A DNA stretch of 64,000 nucleotides, taken from Victivallales bacterium. GTDB taxonomy: Bacteria > Verrucomicrobiota > Lentisphaeria > Oligosphaerales > Oligosphaeraceae. The position numbers and the translations under genes were made by a program. The notes below the pieces were generated by a model, which worked only from the letters and a program-made list of their open reading frames with translations, was not told the origin of the DNA and made no database searches. The stretch spans positions 1 through 64,000 of the forward strand of contig JAFZWH010000162.1 of assembly GCA_017617415.1 (NCBI GenBank), in the 5' to 3' direction. This document shows positions 16,383 through 25,368 of this stretch, piece after piece; position 1 is the stretch's first letter, and the number at the start of each line of letters is the position of its first letter.

Positions 16383-19229
16383 TTATTTCTCGAAGTCGCG
16401 GGTACAATCGGCTGAGACGTAGGGGGCAGCGTAAACATTATTGCTCCACGGTTCACAGCCGAAGGCACCCAGGTTCTCGGCCTTCACCCAGCCGTTCTGA
16501 CCATTCTTCGAGGCCTGGGTGCCCTCGCCGGAGAGAATCAGCGTGCCGTCCGAGAGCGCCAGCGCGAAGAGCGCACCGCAGGGTCCACCGGCATTTATGC
16601 CCTTGACCACCAGCTCGTTCTCGCCTTCGTGCAAGTACTTGAGGACATCCAAGGTCCAGGCGCATTGCCAGAGTTCCTGACGCATCACTTCGTGCCCATT
16701 GATGGTGCAGGTGAAATAGTCGTCCACCGCAACGGCGAGAAAGGCGCTCTTTAATTTTGACAAGTTCTTTATTTTAAAGCAGTTGCGTAAATATGCAACA
16801 CTTTCGTCCTCCTGGTTCTCTCCGGGATACCAGACCCAGCTGGCCTTCGTGTAAGCCGAAGGCAAATCGACCTTCTCGGTCAGCCGATGCGTCGCCGGGC
16901 GTTTCAACGGCGGTGCGATGGTCTTGGCGGCATCGCGATAGATGTGGATACCATAGGGACCGAACTCCTCGGTAAAGGAGCCATTCTCCGTGAGCACATT
17001 TCGTCCCTCGCTGACCGCCCGCAGTTTCGCCGGAAGTTTTCCCGTGAGCGTGGCGGTGACGGGTTCGGGGGACTCGTTGAGGACAATCCACAAATCATCG
17101 CCCTCGGCGGTGCGCTTCTGGAAGACAAGGATGGACTCCGCATCGCAGGTGACTTCGCCCTCGATGGTATCGCCCACCAGGTAGCGCGAAAGCGCCTCGA
17201 CCTCGTGGAGATTCGCCGCCAGGTCCGCGACAAACGGGTGGTCCGTCGGCACCGTGTAGGTTCCCCAGTACATCAGACCGGTCGCGCCGTGGGAAATCGC
17301 CTCGTAGATCATGAAGCGCGTCTCCTCGCGAGTCGGGTAGATGGGTTCCTTGCCGTGGAGGGCACCCCAGGCAAAGCCCTGGAGGGTCATCCACAGCGGC
17401 TTGCGACCGCGCACGACTTCGTCGCAGATGTCGGTATATTTTCCCACGGAGGTCATCGTCTTGTCCACCAGGTCGGAATGTGAGTTCGGGCTGGGAATCG
17501 GATAGATGTCCACGCCATAGGTATCGCAGACATTCGCGTAGGAGCGCAGGTCCTCGACCTTGCCACGCGGGGCCTCATTCAAGAAGACGGGGTGGTAGGG
17601 ATCCAGCAGGCTCATCGCTTCGTAGAGGCGCTGATACGGCGCCACCGGACGCCCGCCCCAGGCGGGCTCGTCGGTGGAGAACCACGCGATGGTGGACGGG
17701 TGGTTCATCGCCTCAATGATTTTGCCGGTCGGCTTCTCCAGCCACGCGGCCTGCTCCTCCGGCGAACGCTCTTTCTGCGCATCGGCGGGCACCTGCACCA
17801 TCGCCAGCAGACCGAAATCCGCCAGTTTGTCAATCTGCGTGTAATTGCACATCACCATATTGAAGCCCATCCTGGACATCATTTCTGCGGCCTCGGTGAC
17901 CGTGTTTCCTTTGCCAAGATAATTCCAGCTGCCAATCGGAAAGAAGGGCTCGCCATCCACATACATCACTCGCTTGGCATCGAAGGTGACCACATGCGCG
18001 TCCTCCGCCAATTGCGGTGCGGGCACCACGCGGAAGACCTTCTCAGCGGAAGCGATTGTCTTGCCGTCCGCATCCAAAGCCACAGCTTCGATGGGATATT
18101 CGCCAACCTTCGCGGGCACCGCGAACTCGAAGGGAACCTCCGCTCCGCCAGGCAGTGAAACCGTTTTGCCATTGAAGGAGATTTTCACCGTGGCGGCGGG
18201 GATGCTCAGGAATGCCGCGCCGGAAAGCGTCCCCGGCGTGCCGACCACCGTCGCGTCGTGGTAGCCCCACGGGCAGGACAGCGCAAGTTCCACTGGCAGG
18301 ACAGGCGAGGTCGTGGGCGTCAGCATGATGTTGTCGAAAAAGACCGTCCCCGGAGCCTTGAGTTCGCCGACGATGGTCACTTCCATATCGTGGTCGGACA
18401 TGAAGGTCAGGGACTTGTGCTGCCAACTGGAGAACGAGTCCTGCCAGATCTCGTTGCCGGGCACCAGCTGGTCGCCCTCGTAGGCGGCCACGCGGAACCA
18501 CGTCGCGCCTTGGATGTCCTGGAACTGGCGGTCGGTGCCGCCTTTCACGTCGTATTCGAGTTTGTAGAGTTGTCCGGCTTTCACCTGAACTCCCGCCTGG
18601 GCAACCCGCGCGGTCGCGGAGGTGCCATTGAGCTTTACGAGGTTACCGTGCGCCTTGTCGCCCGATTCCTCGACCACGGCGTTCTCCAGCGTCCAGCACT
18701 TCTCGCCTGCGTTGAACGAGCCATTCTGCAACTTGCCGGGCGTGACCTCCAGCACGGGCGCGGTAAACTCCACCTTCGAGCCCTTCTTCGCGCGGAAGAC
18801 CGCGTAGGGCTTGCTCCCCTGGTCGGGCATGACTCCTGTCACCACGACTTCCTGCCAGTCGCCATTGCAGGTGAAGTCCTTCAGCATGCACCAGTAGGAG
18901 GGGGAGCTACGCTCCACATAAATGCATCCCTGGGCGCCGGCCGCGCCGCGCACCTTCGCCGTGAAACGGTACTCCACGCCGGCCTCCATCGAGATGCCGT
19001 ATTGCACCACATTCGCGTTGCCGTCCTCACGTGAAATCACAATGCCTTTCGTGCCATCTTCATACGCGACGACCTCAAACGCCACGCCGGACTGCGGTTC
19101 CCACGCGGACGGCCAGGCGCCGTTGGACGCCTGCTCCGCCAACGATGCATTCCGCAGCAGATTCTCTGCCAGAACGCCAAAACACACGAAAAAGGCAAAA
19201 AAAAGCAAAGAAAGTCGTTTGGTCATCAT
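16383..19229 (-). CDS. Secreted GH2/GH5-like barrel protein with CBM-like N- and C-terminal domains
   Basis: 948 residues. AAGGAG precedes ATGATG, so the start is at or 3 nt after 19229. Signal peptide MMTKRLSLLFFAFFVCFGVLA. Two jelly-roll-like modules cover about 22-170 and 170-310. The barrel begins VMYVDGEPFFPIGSWNYLGK near residue 425 and has AMNHPSTIAWFSTDEPAWGG, where the Glu of DEP is the likely acid/base, then VCDTYGVDIYPIPSP and SHGATGLMYWGTYTVPTDHP. The last 150 residues (ASWVWYPGE ... DYFTCTINGHEVMRQELW) look like the N-terminal jelly roll of rhamnosidases/GH2. The architecture matches the protein at 45810-47828, which lacks the C-terminal module. Substrate unknown. It converges with the rhamnosidase, 6 bp from its stop. 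Confidence 0.75.
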   Translation of the reverse strand: MMTKRLSLLFFAFFVCFGVLAENLLRNASLAEQASNGAWPSAWEPQSGVAFEVVAYEDGTKGIVISREDGNANVVQYGISMEAGVEYRFTAKVRGAAGAQGCIYVERSSPSYWCMLKDFTCNGDWQEVVVTGVMPDQGSKPYAVFRAKKGSKVEFTAPVLEVTPGKLQNGSFNAGEKCWTLENAVVEESGDKAHGNLVKLNGTSATARVAQAGVQVKAGQLYKLEYDVKGGTDRQFQDIQGATWFRVAAYEGDQLVPGNEIWQDSFSSWQHKSLTFMSDHDMEVTIVGELKAPGTVFFDNIMLTPTTSPVLPVELALSCPWGYHDATVVGTPGTLSGAAFLSIPAATVKISFNGKTVSLPGGAEVPFEFAVPAKVGEYPIEAVALDADGKTIASAEKVFRVVPAPQLAEDAHVVTFDAKRVMYVDGEPFFPIGSWNYLGKGNTVTEAAEMMSRMGFNMVMCNYTQIDKLADFGLLAMVQVPADAQKERSPEEQAAWLEKPTGKIIEAMNHPSTIAWFSTDEPAWGGRPVAPYQRLYEAMSLLDPYHPVFLNEAPRGKVEDLRSYANVCDTYGVDIYPIPSPNSHSDLVDKTMTSVGKYTDICDEVVRGRKPLWMTLQGFAWGALHGKEPIYPTREETRFMIYEAISHGATGLMYWGTYTVPTDHPFVADLAANLHEVEALSRYLVGDTIEGEVTCDAESILVFQKRTAEGDDLWIVLNESPEPVTATLTGKLPAKLRAVSEGRNVLTENGSFTEEFGPYGIHIYRDAAKTIAPPLKRPATHRLTEKVDLPSAYTKASWVWYPGENQEDESVAYLRNCFKIKNLSKLKSAFLAVAVDDYFTCTINGHEVMRQELWQCAWTLDVLKYLHEGENELVVKGINAGGPCGALFALALSDGTLILSGEGTQASKNGQNGWVKAENLGAFGCEPWSNNVYAAPYVSADCTRDFEK

Positions 19230-19449
19230 CTTCTCCTTGTAAGTTCAGGAAATCTGGAAATACGAAACGATAATACTATACCGTTTGTTCGCGGGAACGT
19301 TCTCAAATCCGCAACATTTCCACAGAAAACCGCTCCAGGGGAAAGTGCAATACCATCGACCTCCCTGGACTTTGATGGCAAGGGCGTAAATTTCGTGCGG
19401 AAGAACTCTCACCAGTGGCAATTCACTTCTCCAGAGCAAGGGCACGTCA
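19230..19449. other. Gap between RHS gene and secreted GH, 220 bp
   Basis: Contains a minus-strand GTG-initiated frame of 66 codons (19245-19445) starting 4 bp after the RHS stop. It resembles no family I know and has no Shine-Dalgarno sequence. I do not call it a gene. Confidence 0.3.
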
Positions 19450-22400
19450 CTACTTGCGACAATTCAACCAGATTCCGTATTCCGGAAGGCAGTAGTCGCC
19501 ATCGCAGTAGAGCAGACCTGTCTCCGCGTCAAAGACGCTCTGCCCGGCGCGGAGCAGATTGACCGCAAACGACGGCGAAAGCATCTCGCCGTGCGGGTCG
19601 TCGAAATTCTCCGTGAGGTGTCCAGCAGCATCCACCTTGGCCACAAGATCACCGCAGCGCCCCGTAACGCAGAACTCCTCTCCGTTGCGAAGCAGCAGTC
19701 CGCCAGGCCATGTTGGATGCCAGAGATAGGTCGCCATTGGAACGCTACCCTCAAGCACATCGTACTCGGCGAGTGGCAGGTCCCCGTCATAGACCAGAAC
19801 GCGATGGCTCACCAGCGTGTTTTGCGCAAAGACCTTCTTGGAAAAACGCCGACCTTCGTAATCATAGCCGAACTCCAGCCGAAGACCATCCTTTTCAGCG
19901 GAAGTCAGCTGATTTTCGGCATTCCAAGTGTAGTTCCAGCCCCGCCAGGCAAGTAGATTTCCGTCTTCATCGTAAGCAAGGGTTTCGGTGCCGATGGGGG
20001 ACTCCATTGTAATGCATTGATTCGTGGCATTGACAAGATAGCGCACCGTCTGCTCCGGCGAGCCTGCCTGGAACGAGATGCGGTTGTCCGCATCGTCATA
20101 GGAGTAGCGGTAATCGCCTCCCGGTGCGAGGTCGCCAGTCGCATCGAGACGTTCTTCGGCAACGAGCCGCCCCCGACGGTCATAGGCGAGACGCCGGGCG
20201 GTCCCGTCCGGAAACTCCATTTTCACGCATTGACTGGCAAGGTCATAGGCATAACGGATTTCCCGCTGGCTGTCGCCGACCGAATAACGCAAGGTGAGAG
20301 CATTGGGCCATTGCTCACGCGAAATGCCCGTTTCGGCAAGCAGTTTGCCCTCACGCCACCACTGCGTGTCGATAGAGAGCTCTTTGTCCAACAGGCGAAA
20401 CTCATCCATACCGGTACGCACTGCGCCAACCCGGCCATTCTTATCATAAATGACACTAAAGGAATACTCCGGCTGTTCCCCTTTCGCCAATGTCACGCCA
20501 CACCGCCTGCCGAATTCGTCATAGGCATACAGAAGGACAAAGCCGGGCAGTTGTGGCAGTGTCTCGAAGACGCAGTTGTCGTGCTCGTCATAGCGGAAGA
20601 GGTGCGTGCCGGCGGCATCTTCAACCTGAACCAGCCGTCCGCCTTGGTCGTATTGCCAAGACACGCCCGGCGTCTGGTCGGAATAGCCGGTCGCGATGTG
20701 TTGGCAAGCCGCATCGTAAGTGAGGGACTTCACGATGCCGCGCGCGGTGGTGCAGGTGGTCAGCAATCCGTCCTCATCGTACTGGTAGTCCAGATGGGTT
20801 CCGTCCGCATAGGTGCATCGCAGGCAATGTCCAAATGCATCGTAGTCCTGCCGAGTAGTATCGCCTTCGGCGGCCTCGTTTCGCCATGTGGTTCTGGCGA
20901 TGCGACGACCATGATGGTCGTACTGGTATGCGACCTTGCGTGTGTCACCAAACTCCAGCACCAGATTGCCGTTATCATCGTATTGGTAGTGGTGTTCCCG
21001 GCCAGCCGGGTCGCGTTCAACGGTCATCCGGTTGTTCGCATCATATTCGTACCGAGTCGTGCGAGTCTCTTCCCCACGCTGGCTGATGACGGCTTTCGTA
21101 ACTCCATTCTCGTCACGGACATAACGCATCCGGAAAGACCGTCCGTCGCTCACTTCGGAAAGACGGTTGAACTCATCGTATTTGTATTTTATATGACTTC
21201 CGTCCGCCGTGAGTTGCAATTGCAACAAGCCATTCCACCATTCGGTCTCACTCATCGTGCCATCGCCATGAAAACTCCGCATGGTGCGCGTGACACCCTG
21301 CTGAGTGATTTCTTCGTGCGTAACCACCTCTCCCAGACGATTCAAGCTGTGGAAACTGCCGTCTTGCGCAGTATCCGACTGCGTGGTAAGCTGTGCCACG
21401 CCGTCCATGAATCGCCAGGAGAGACTGCGATGCACTACCCGCCCATCCGAAGTCTTCAAATAGACATCGTTGCTGGCGTGAACCAAGTCTGGTCCGTCGA
21501 AGTCAATGACGCCGTTCTGATTCATGTCGGTGGCGACAATGGCTCCGTACTGCGGGTGGTCGTACGCATAGAGCGTCACGCGACCAGCCGGAGAGACGAC
21601 CTTGATCAGCCGCCCGAAGGAGTCGTATTCGCGGCTTTCGCAACCGCCATCCGATTTTCTTATGCGGACTACCCGTCCAAGAAAATCCCTGGTCGTCTCC
21701 TCCCATTTTTCCGGCACGTCTTCTCCGACGGACCAGCTGATGCGGGTGGTCTGAGAACCATCCTCTTCGACGGAGTAGTGGTATTCGACCGTCTCATCGC
21801 CTGTGCCGGAACGTCGGGCGACACTTCTGTCCCGGTTGAATTCCACCCATTCGGAGGAACCGTCGGGCAGCACTGTGGTTTCGCGCCGCCGACCATCTGG
21901 CAACAGCTGTCGAGTGGTCTCGGTACGCCGTCCGTCTGGTGTGACCTCTGCCGTCTGCTTGCCTGACTCGTCATACTCGTAGGAAGTCACCAATCTGCCC
22001 CCCTCCCGTCCGATGACGGTTTCGCGGATGAGATTCCCCTCCTGGTCGTAGTCATTTGCAGTAGTCACCATCGCGGACTTCGATTCGACAACGCGGTCAT
22101 TCGGGTCGAGAACCATTGAGACCTCGCGGTCCGACCACTCGGTTCGCTGCCCAGTGCCGTCCGCTCCATAACTGGTTATCCGACGGCGGCCATCGCTGTG
22201 TGTCGCGGAGAGTTCGCGGCCATAAAGATCATACTCATAGTTCGCCGAGGAAATCTCTAGCCCACTGGCCACATCAAACACCTTTCGGTCAAGCACTTGC
22301 CCGTTGGAGGCGCACAGCTCCACCGTGCGCTGCCCCGAGACGAATTCGGGCTCCTCGTCCGGTTCGGTGGGGCGGGCCAGGCGTCCGGACCGCGTCACGA

Positions 22401-23940
22401 CGGTGAATTTTCCGTCCGCTTCCTCGGTAATCGACCGATAGTACCCATGGCCGTCCGCAGAGACTCTGGCCATGGCGCTATCGCTGTCATCCAAAAGATA
22501 GAAAGCGCGTGGCCACTGGTCGTCAAAACGCTCCCAGGAGTGGAGGTTACGCGGGTCTTTCATATCCGCGCCAGGTGCCCAGGCCTGGATTTGATGAACC
22601 TCCTTGCCGTTGCCTTTGCCAAGCTCGCCTTCCCACTTGCGTGCGACTTCAATGCCCGCAATACGTTTGATAATGCATGTCCAGCCCGGCGGACACCGTG
22701 GGTCCTGCGCATTGCCAAAAATGACTTCCTCCACCCGGCACTGGTCGTCTGGCGCATTGGGGGGAGCATTCAGCCAGGGCTCGATGGTAGTCTGGATGGT
22801 ACCTGTGTGGTTCAGGCGCCACCAACTTCCATCCTCCCAGACCAACTCTTTTGCCGTACCGTAGTTGTGGCCGTCGCGCTCCCTATCATCATAGTAGTAG
22901 TGGGTGCGCAAAACACGGACGGGGGAAAGGCCAATGCGTTCCTGGACAACCTCCACCCCCCAGGGATACAGCCGACAGAGATTCTCGCTGTAGAAGACCG
23001 TCTTGCCATCCTCGTCATCGACCCTTCGCCAGAAACGCCGGTCGCCCACACGCTCCAACGGCCCCCCGAACGCATCCTTTTCCTCGGAGTCCTTTTCCAC
23101 TGGCGTGTAACCAGTGTAATCCACATGACGCTTCCCGTCTTTCCAACTCCAGCGACGCCATCCGGCATTCTCTCCCTCGTGATATTCCAACTCGGTAACC
23201 TCTGGATCCATTCCTTCGGCCAGCCGAACAACCTCCACTCGGTTGAAATGTTCCGGCTCCGGGGAGATATCATGGATACGCCAAGTCACGAAGGGCTTGC
23301 CTGTGAAATCGCCCAACGGTTCCGAGGGATTCTTTTCCTGTCCCCTGTTGTAGAAGCGGATTTCATAGCCTCGCTCGATATCTACGATATCCGCCACGCT
23401 GGTACTGGTGACCACGCGACGGGGCACCAACCGGGAACGTTCCGACCACGGAATGCTCGCCGTGCCATCCAGCTGCACAAATTTCCGTTTCGTTGGTTCC
23501 CAGCATACCAGCGCACCGTCAAAATCTTCATAATAGGAACGCACCGTCTCTTCCGCGTTCCCCAGCAGCTCCATCTCGAACTCCAACCCTGAACGCTGAA
23601 CCAGCTTCGGATCTGGACCATAGTACTCGAACTTGAGCTCCCCGCCTGGCCAGCCAAATTCATCGGTGCCTACATTGCAGTGGAATGCCGCCGGTTGACT
23701 GGCGAAATTCTCCGGCCAGGACGCCGCTTCCTTCATGAACGGATTATAATAGCTCGTGACGTGCTGGTTTTGAGGTGGCGGGCTAGAATAGCTCGTGGTG
23801 GGCTGGTTTTGAGGTGGCGGGCTTTCCGAACGCTTCTTCTCTGGCTTGCAGGAGAAGAAAAGAAAAAGCACTCCAGAAAGAAGTATCAGGAGAACAAAAA
23901 AAGTGCGAGTCATGCGGAGCGGAAGGGAATTCTGGCTCAT
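19450..23940 (-). CDS. RHS/YD-repeat lipoprotein
   Basis: 1496 residues. AAGGAG lies 7 nt before the ATG. A lipoprotein signal is seen: hydrophobic FFVLLILLSGVLFLFFSC with Cys-31 as the lipidation site, then a Pro/Gln repeat (SSPPPQNQ twice). From about residue 570 on there are many YD repeats (YEYDLYGRELSATHSDGRRR, YQYDEDGLLTTCTTARGIVK and others), the beta-cage shell of RHS proteins. The C-terminus is a weak RHS core end (DAETGLLYCDGDYCLPEYGI) and the protein stops six residues later, so no polymorphic toxin tip is present. It is probably exposed on the outer membrane or in the periplasm; the role is unknown. No VgrG, PAAR or immunity gene is nearby. Residues 70-560 are not recognised. Confidence 0.88.
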   Translation of the reverse strand: MSQNSLPLRMTRTFFVLLILLSGVLFLFFSCKPEKKRSESPPPQNQPTTSYSSPPPQNQHVTSYYNPFMKEAASWPENFASQPAAFHCNVGTDEFGWPGGELKFEYYGPDPKLVQRSGLEFEMELLGNAEETVRSYYEDFDGALVCWEPTKRKFVQLDGTASIPWSERSRLVPRRVVTSTSVADIVDIERGYEIRFYNRGQEKNPSEPLGDFTGKPFVTWRIHDISPEPEHFNRVEVVRLAEGMDPEVTELEYHEGENAGWRRWSWKDGKRHVDYTGYTPVEKDSEEKDAFGGPLERVGDRRFWRRVDDEDGKTVFYSENLCRLYPWGVEVVQERIGLSPVRVLRTHYYYDDRERDGHNYGTAKELVWEDGSWWRLNHTGTIQTTIEPWLNAPPNAPDDQCRVEEVIFGNAQDPRCPPGWTCIIKRIAGIEVARKWEGELGKGNGKEVHQIQAWAPGADMKDPRNLHSWERFDDQWPRAFYLLDDSDSAMARVSADGHGYYRSITEEADGKFTVVTRSGRLARPTEPDEEPEFVSGQRTVELCASNGQVLDRKVFDVASGLEISSANYEYDLYGRELSATHSDGRRRITSYGADGTGQRTEWSDREVSMVLDPNDRVVESKSAMVTTANDYDQEGNLIRETVIGREGGRLVTSYEYDESGKQTAEVTPDGRRTETTRQLLPDGRRRETTVLPDGSSEWVEFNRDRSVARRSGTGDETVEYHYSVEEDGSQTTRISWSVGEDVPEKWEETTRDFLGRVVRIRKSDGGCESREYDSFGRLIKVVSPAGRVTLYAYDHPQYGAIVATDMNQNGVIDFDGPDLVHASNDVYLKTSDGRVVHRSLSWRFMDGVAQLTTQSDTAQDGSFHSLNRLGEVVTHEEITQQGVTRTMRSFHGDGTMSETEWWNGLLQLQLTADGSHIKYKYDEFNRLSEVSDGRSFRMRYVRDENGVTKAVISQRGEETRTTRYEYDANNRMTVERDPAGREHHYQYDDNGNLVLEFGDTRKVAYQYDHHGRRIARTTWRNEAAEGDTTRQDYDAFGHCLRCTYADGTHLDYQYDEDGLLTTCTTARGIVKSLTYDAACQHIATGYSDQTPGVSWQYDQGGRLVQVEDAAGTHLFRYDEHDNCVFETLPQLPGFVLLYAYDEFGRRCGVTLAKGEQPEYSFSVIYDKNGRVGAVRTGMDEFRLLDKELSIDTQWWREGKLLAETGISREQWPNALTLRYSVGDSQREIRYAYDLASQCVKMEFPDGTARRLAYDRRGRLVAEERLDATGDLAPGGDYRYSYDDADNRISFQAGSPEQTVRYLVNATNQCITMESPIGTETLAYDEDGNLLAWRGWNYTWNAENQLTSAEKDGLRLEFGYDYEGRRFSKKVFAQNTLVSHRVLVYDGDLPLAEYDVLEGSVPMATYLWHPTWPGGLLLRNGEEFCVTGRCGDLVAKVDAAGHLTENFDDPHGEMLSPSFAVNLLRAGQSVFDAETGLLYCDGDYCLPEYGIWLNCRK

Positions 23941-24130
23941 TGTTCACTCCTTAATGCACCCAGGGGCCTGCACAAGCCTGCACCATGTCCACTGCACATG
24001 CCTTGCCCGCAAATGCACATTTACTTGATATGTGGGATGTTAAAACAATCGGAAAATTAAATTTTGGGTTAATATAGTCGTTTATAACGCATCTGTCCAG
24101 TACGATTTGGAATTTTCAAAACACGCTGGC

Positions 24131-24352
24131 TTACTTTTGTTTACGGCGTTTTCGGATAATACGGAAAACCTGTACAATCATGTAGATTACCAGCCCTGTG
24201 GCAAGCACCGCCATGGCAATGCGAGTGGCAAGAATGCCACGCTGAAGCATTCGGATGTAGTTGTTGACCACCCTCTCGGCATCATCGTCCATGCTGGTCA
24301 GGGCATCAGCACACTTGCCCAAAAAAGTCAGCATCGGCACCCAAAAGACCAA
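24131..24352 (-). CDS. Small two-helix membrane protein
   Basis: 73 residues if started at the TTG at 24352. The frame is open further upstream (ICFIARVILVLILVFWVPM), adding a complete first membrane helix, but without an ATG, GTG or TTG there, so the true start is unclear. The second helix is IAMAVLATGLVIYMIVQVF, followed by a basic tail IRKRRKQK. Between them, CADALTSMDDDAERVVNNYI looks amphipathic. It lies 75 bp downstream of the EamA transporter gene on the same strand and may belong to that operon. No family recognised. Confidence 0.5.
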   Translation of the reverse strand: MVFWVPMLTFLGKCADALTSMDDDAERVVNNYIRMLQRGILATRIAMAVLATGLVIYMIVQVFRIIRKRRKQK

Positions 24353-24427
24353 TATAAGAACCAGAATAACCCGCGCGATGAAGCAGATATGACTTGAAAT
24401 TCCGGTTATTTTCCATATATAAGTATT

Positions 24428-25360
24428 TCAACTGGCATTGGTCTTCGCGGGGTGTTTTTCGTGGTTCATCAGGGCGACGCCGCCCATCACCAGCGCGATT
24501 GCCACGAAGAAGCGCCAATCAAACGCCTCATGACCCACCAGGCGAGCAACCAACAGCGCAATGGTGGCAGAGAGGTATCCGTAGGCGCCCAGAGCGGCGG
24601 GGTCCACGTATGCCAAAGCGGTATACCACAGCGCAATCGCCCAGCCAGTATCCGCGATGCCCAAGAAGACCACGCCTGCCCAGACGCGCGGCGGAAGTCG
24701 TGTCAGACTGGCAACATCACCAAAGAGCAGGCACACGGGAAGCATCATCAAGCCGCCAAGAACAAGCATCACCACAGTGCAGGGGATTCCGCCATAACGC
24801 TGTGCGGTTCCAGTCCCCCAGACGGTGTAGGCCGCCCAGGCGACGCCGGAGCCGATCGCCATCAGGTCGCCAGGCAAAGTCTTGGGATTGACCGCATAGA
24901 GGTCGGAGGCGCGCGCCGTCAACGCAAAAACCAGTCCCGCAAAACCCAGGATCATCCCCAGATATTTGCCCCATGTCGGCCATTTTCGCGCCGCCAGTGC
25001 CGCGAAAATCACGGTGAAAATCGGTGACGCATTGCAGAGCAAGCTGCTGCGCGCCGCCGTCGTGAATTTCAGCGACGCGAAGGCCAATACGCCCTCCAGG
25101 ATGCAGACGACAAACGCCACGGCGACAAGACTTCGCGTATCCTCACGCACCGCCGAACGAACCTTCCCCCAGCCGCCGTTGAAGAACAGCACAGGCGTCA
25201 ACGCCAGCGCACCGAGGAAAAGTCGTATCGTCATCAGGCACATTGGATCCGCCTCGCCATCCACCGTTCCAAATAAAAAACGGGACACCGAATACTGGCA
25301 TCCCCAGATGATAGTGGAACATAGCCCGAAGGCAAGCCCTTTGACGCGATTCGAAACCAT
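24428..25360 (-). CDS. EamA/DMT-superfamily transporter
   Basis: 310 residues from MVSNRVKG; an ATG 10 codons earlier lies inside the preceding gene. About ten hydrophobic helices in two EamA repeats: KGLAFGLCSTIIWGCQYSVS opens the first, and PGDLMAIGSGVAWAAYTVWG opens the second, with the usual small-residue 'G..WA.Y.v' pattern. The C-terminus ends in a short soluble tail. Members export or import small metabolites such as amino acids, nucleosides or sugars; the substrate here is unknown. It overlaps or abuts the nitronate monooxygenase gene, so the two are likely cotranslated. Confidence 0.85.
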   Translation of the reverse strand: MVSNRVKGLAFGLCSTIIWGCQYSVSRFLFGTVDGEADPMCLMTIRLFLGALALTPVLFFNGGWGKVRSAVREDTRSLVAVAFVVCILEGVLAFASLKFTTAARSSLLCNASPIFTVIFAALAARKWPTWGKYLGMILGFAGLVFALTARASDLYAVNPKTLPGDLMAIGSGVAWAAYTVWGTGTAQRYGGIPCTVVMLVLGGLMMLPVCLLFGDVASLTRLPPRVWAGVVFLGIADTGWAIALWYTALAYVDPAALGAYGYLSATIALLVARLVGHEAFDWRFFVAIALVMGGVALMNHEKHPAKTNAS

Positions 25361-25368
25361 AGCCAAGA

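Noticed and set aside
20017-21966. 649-codon plus-strand frame within the RHS gene
   Set aside because: Opposite strand carries clear YD repeats; the frame has no recognisable domain.
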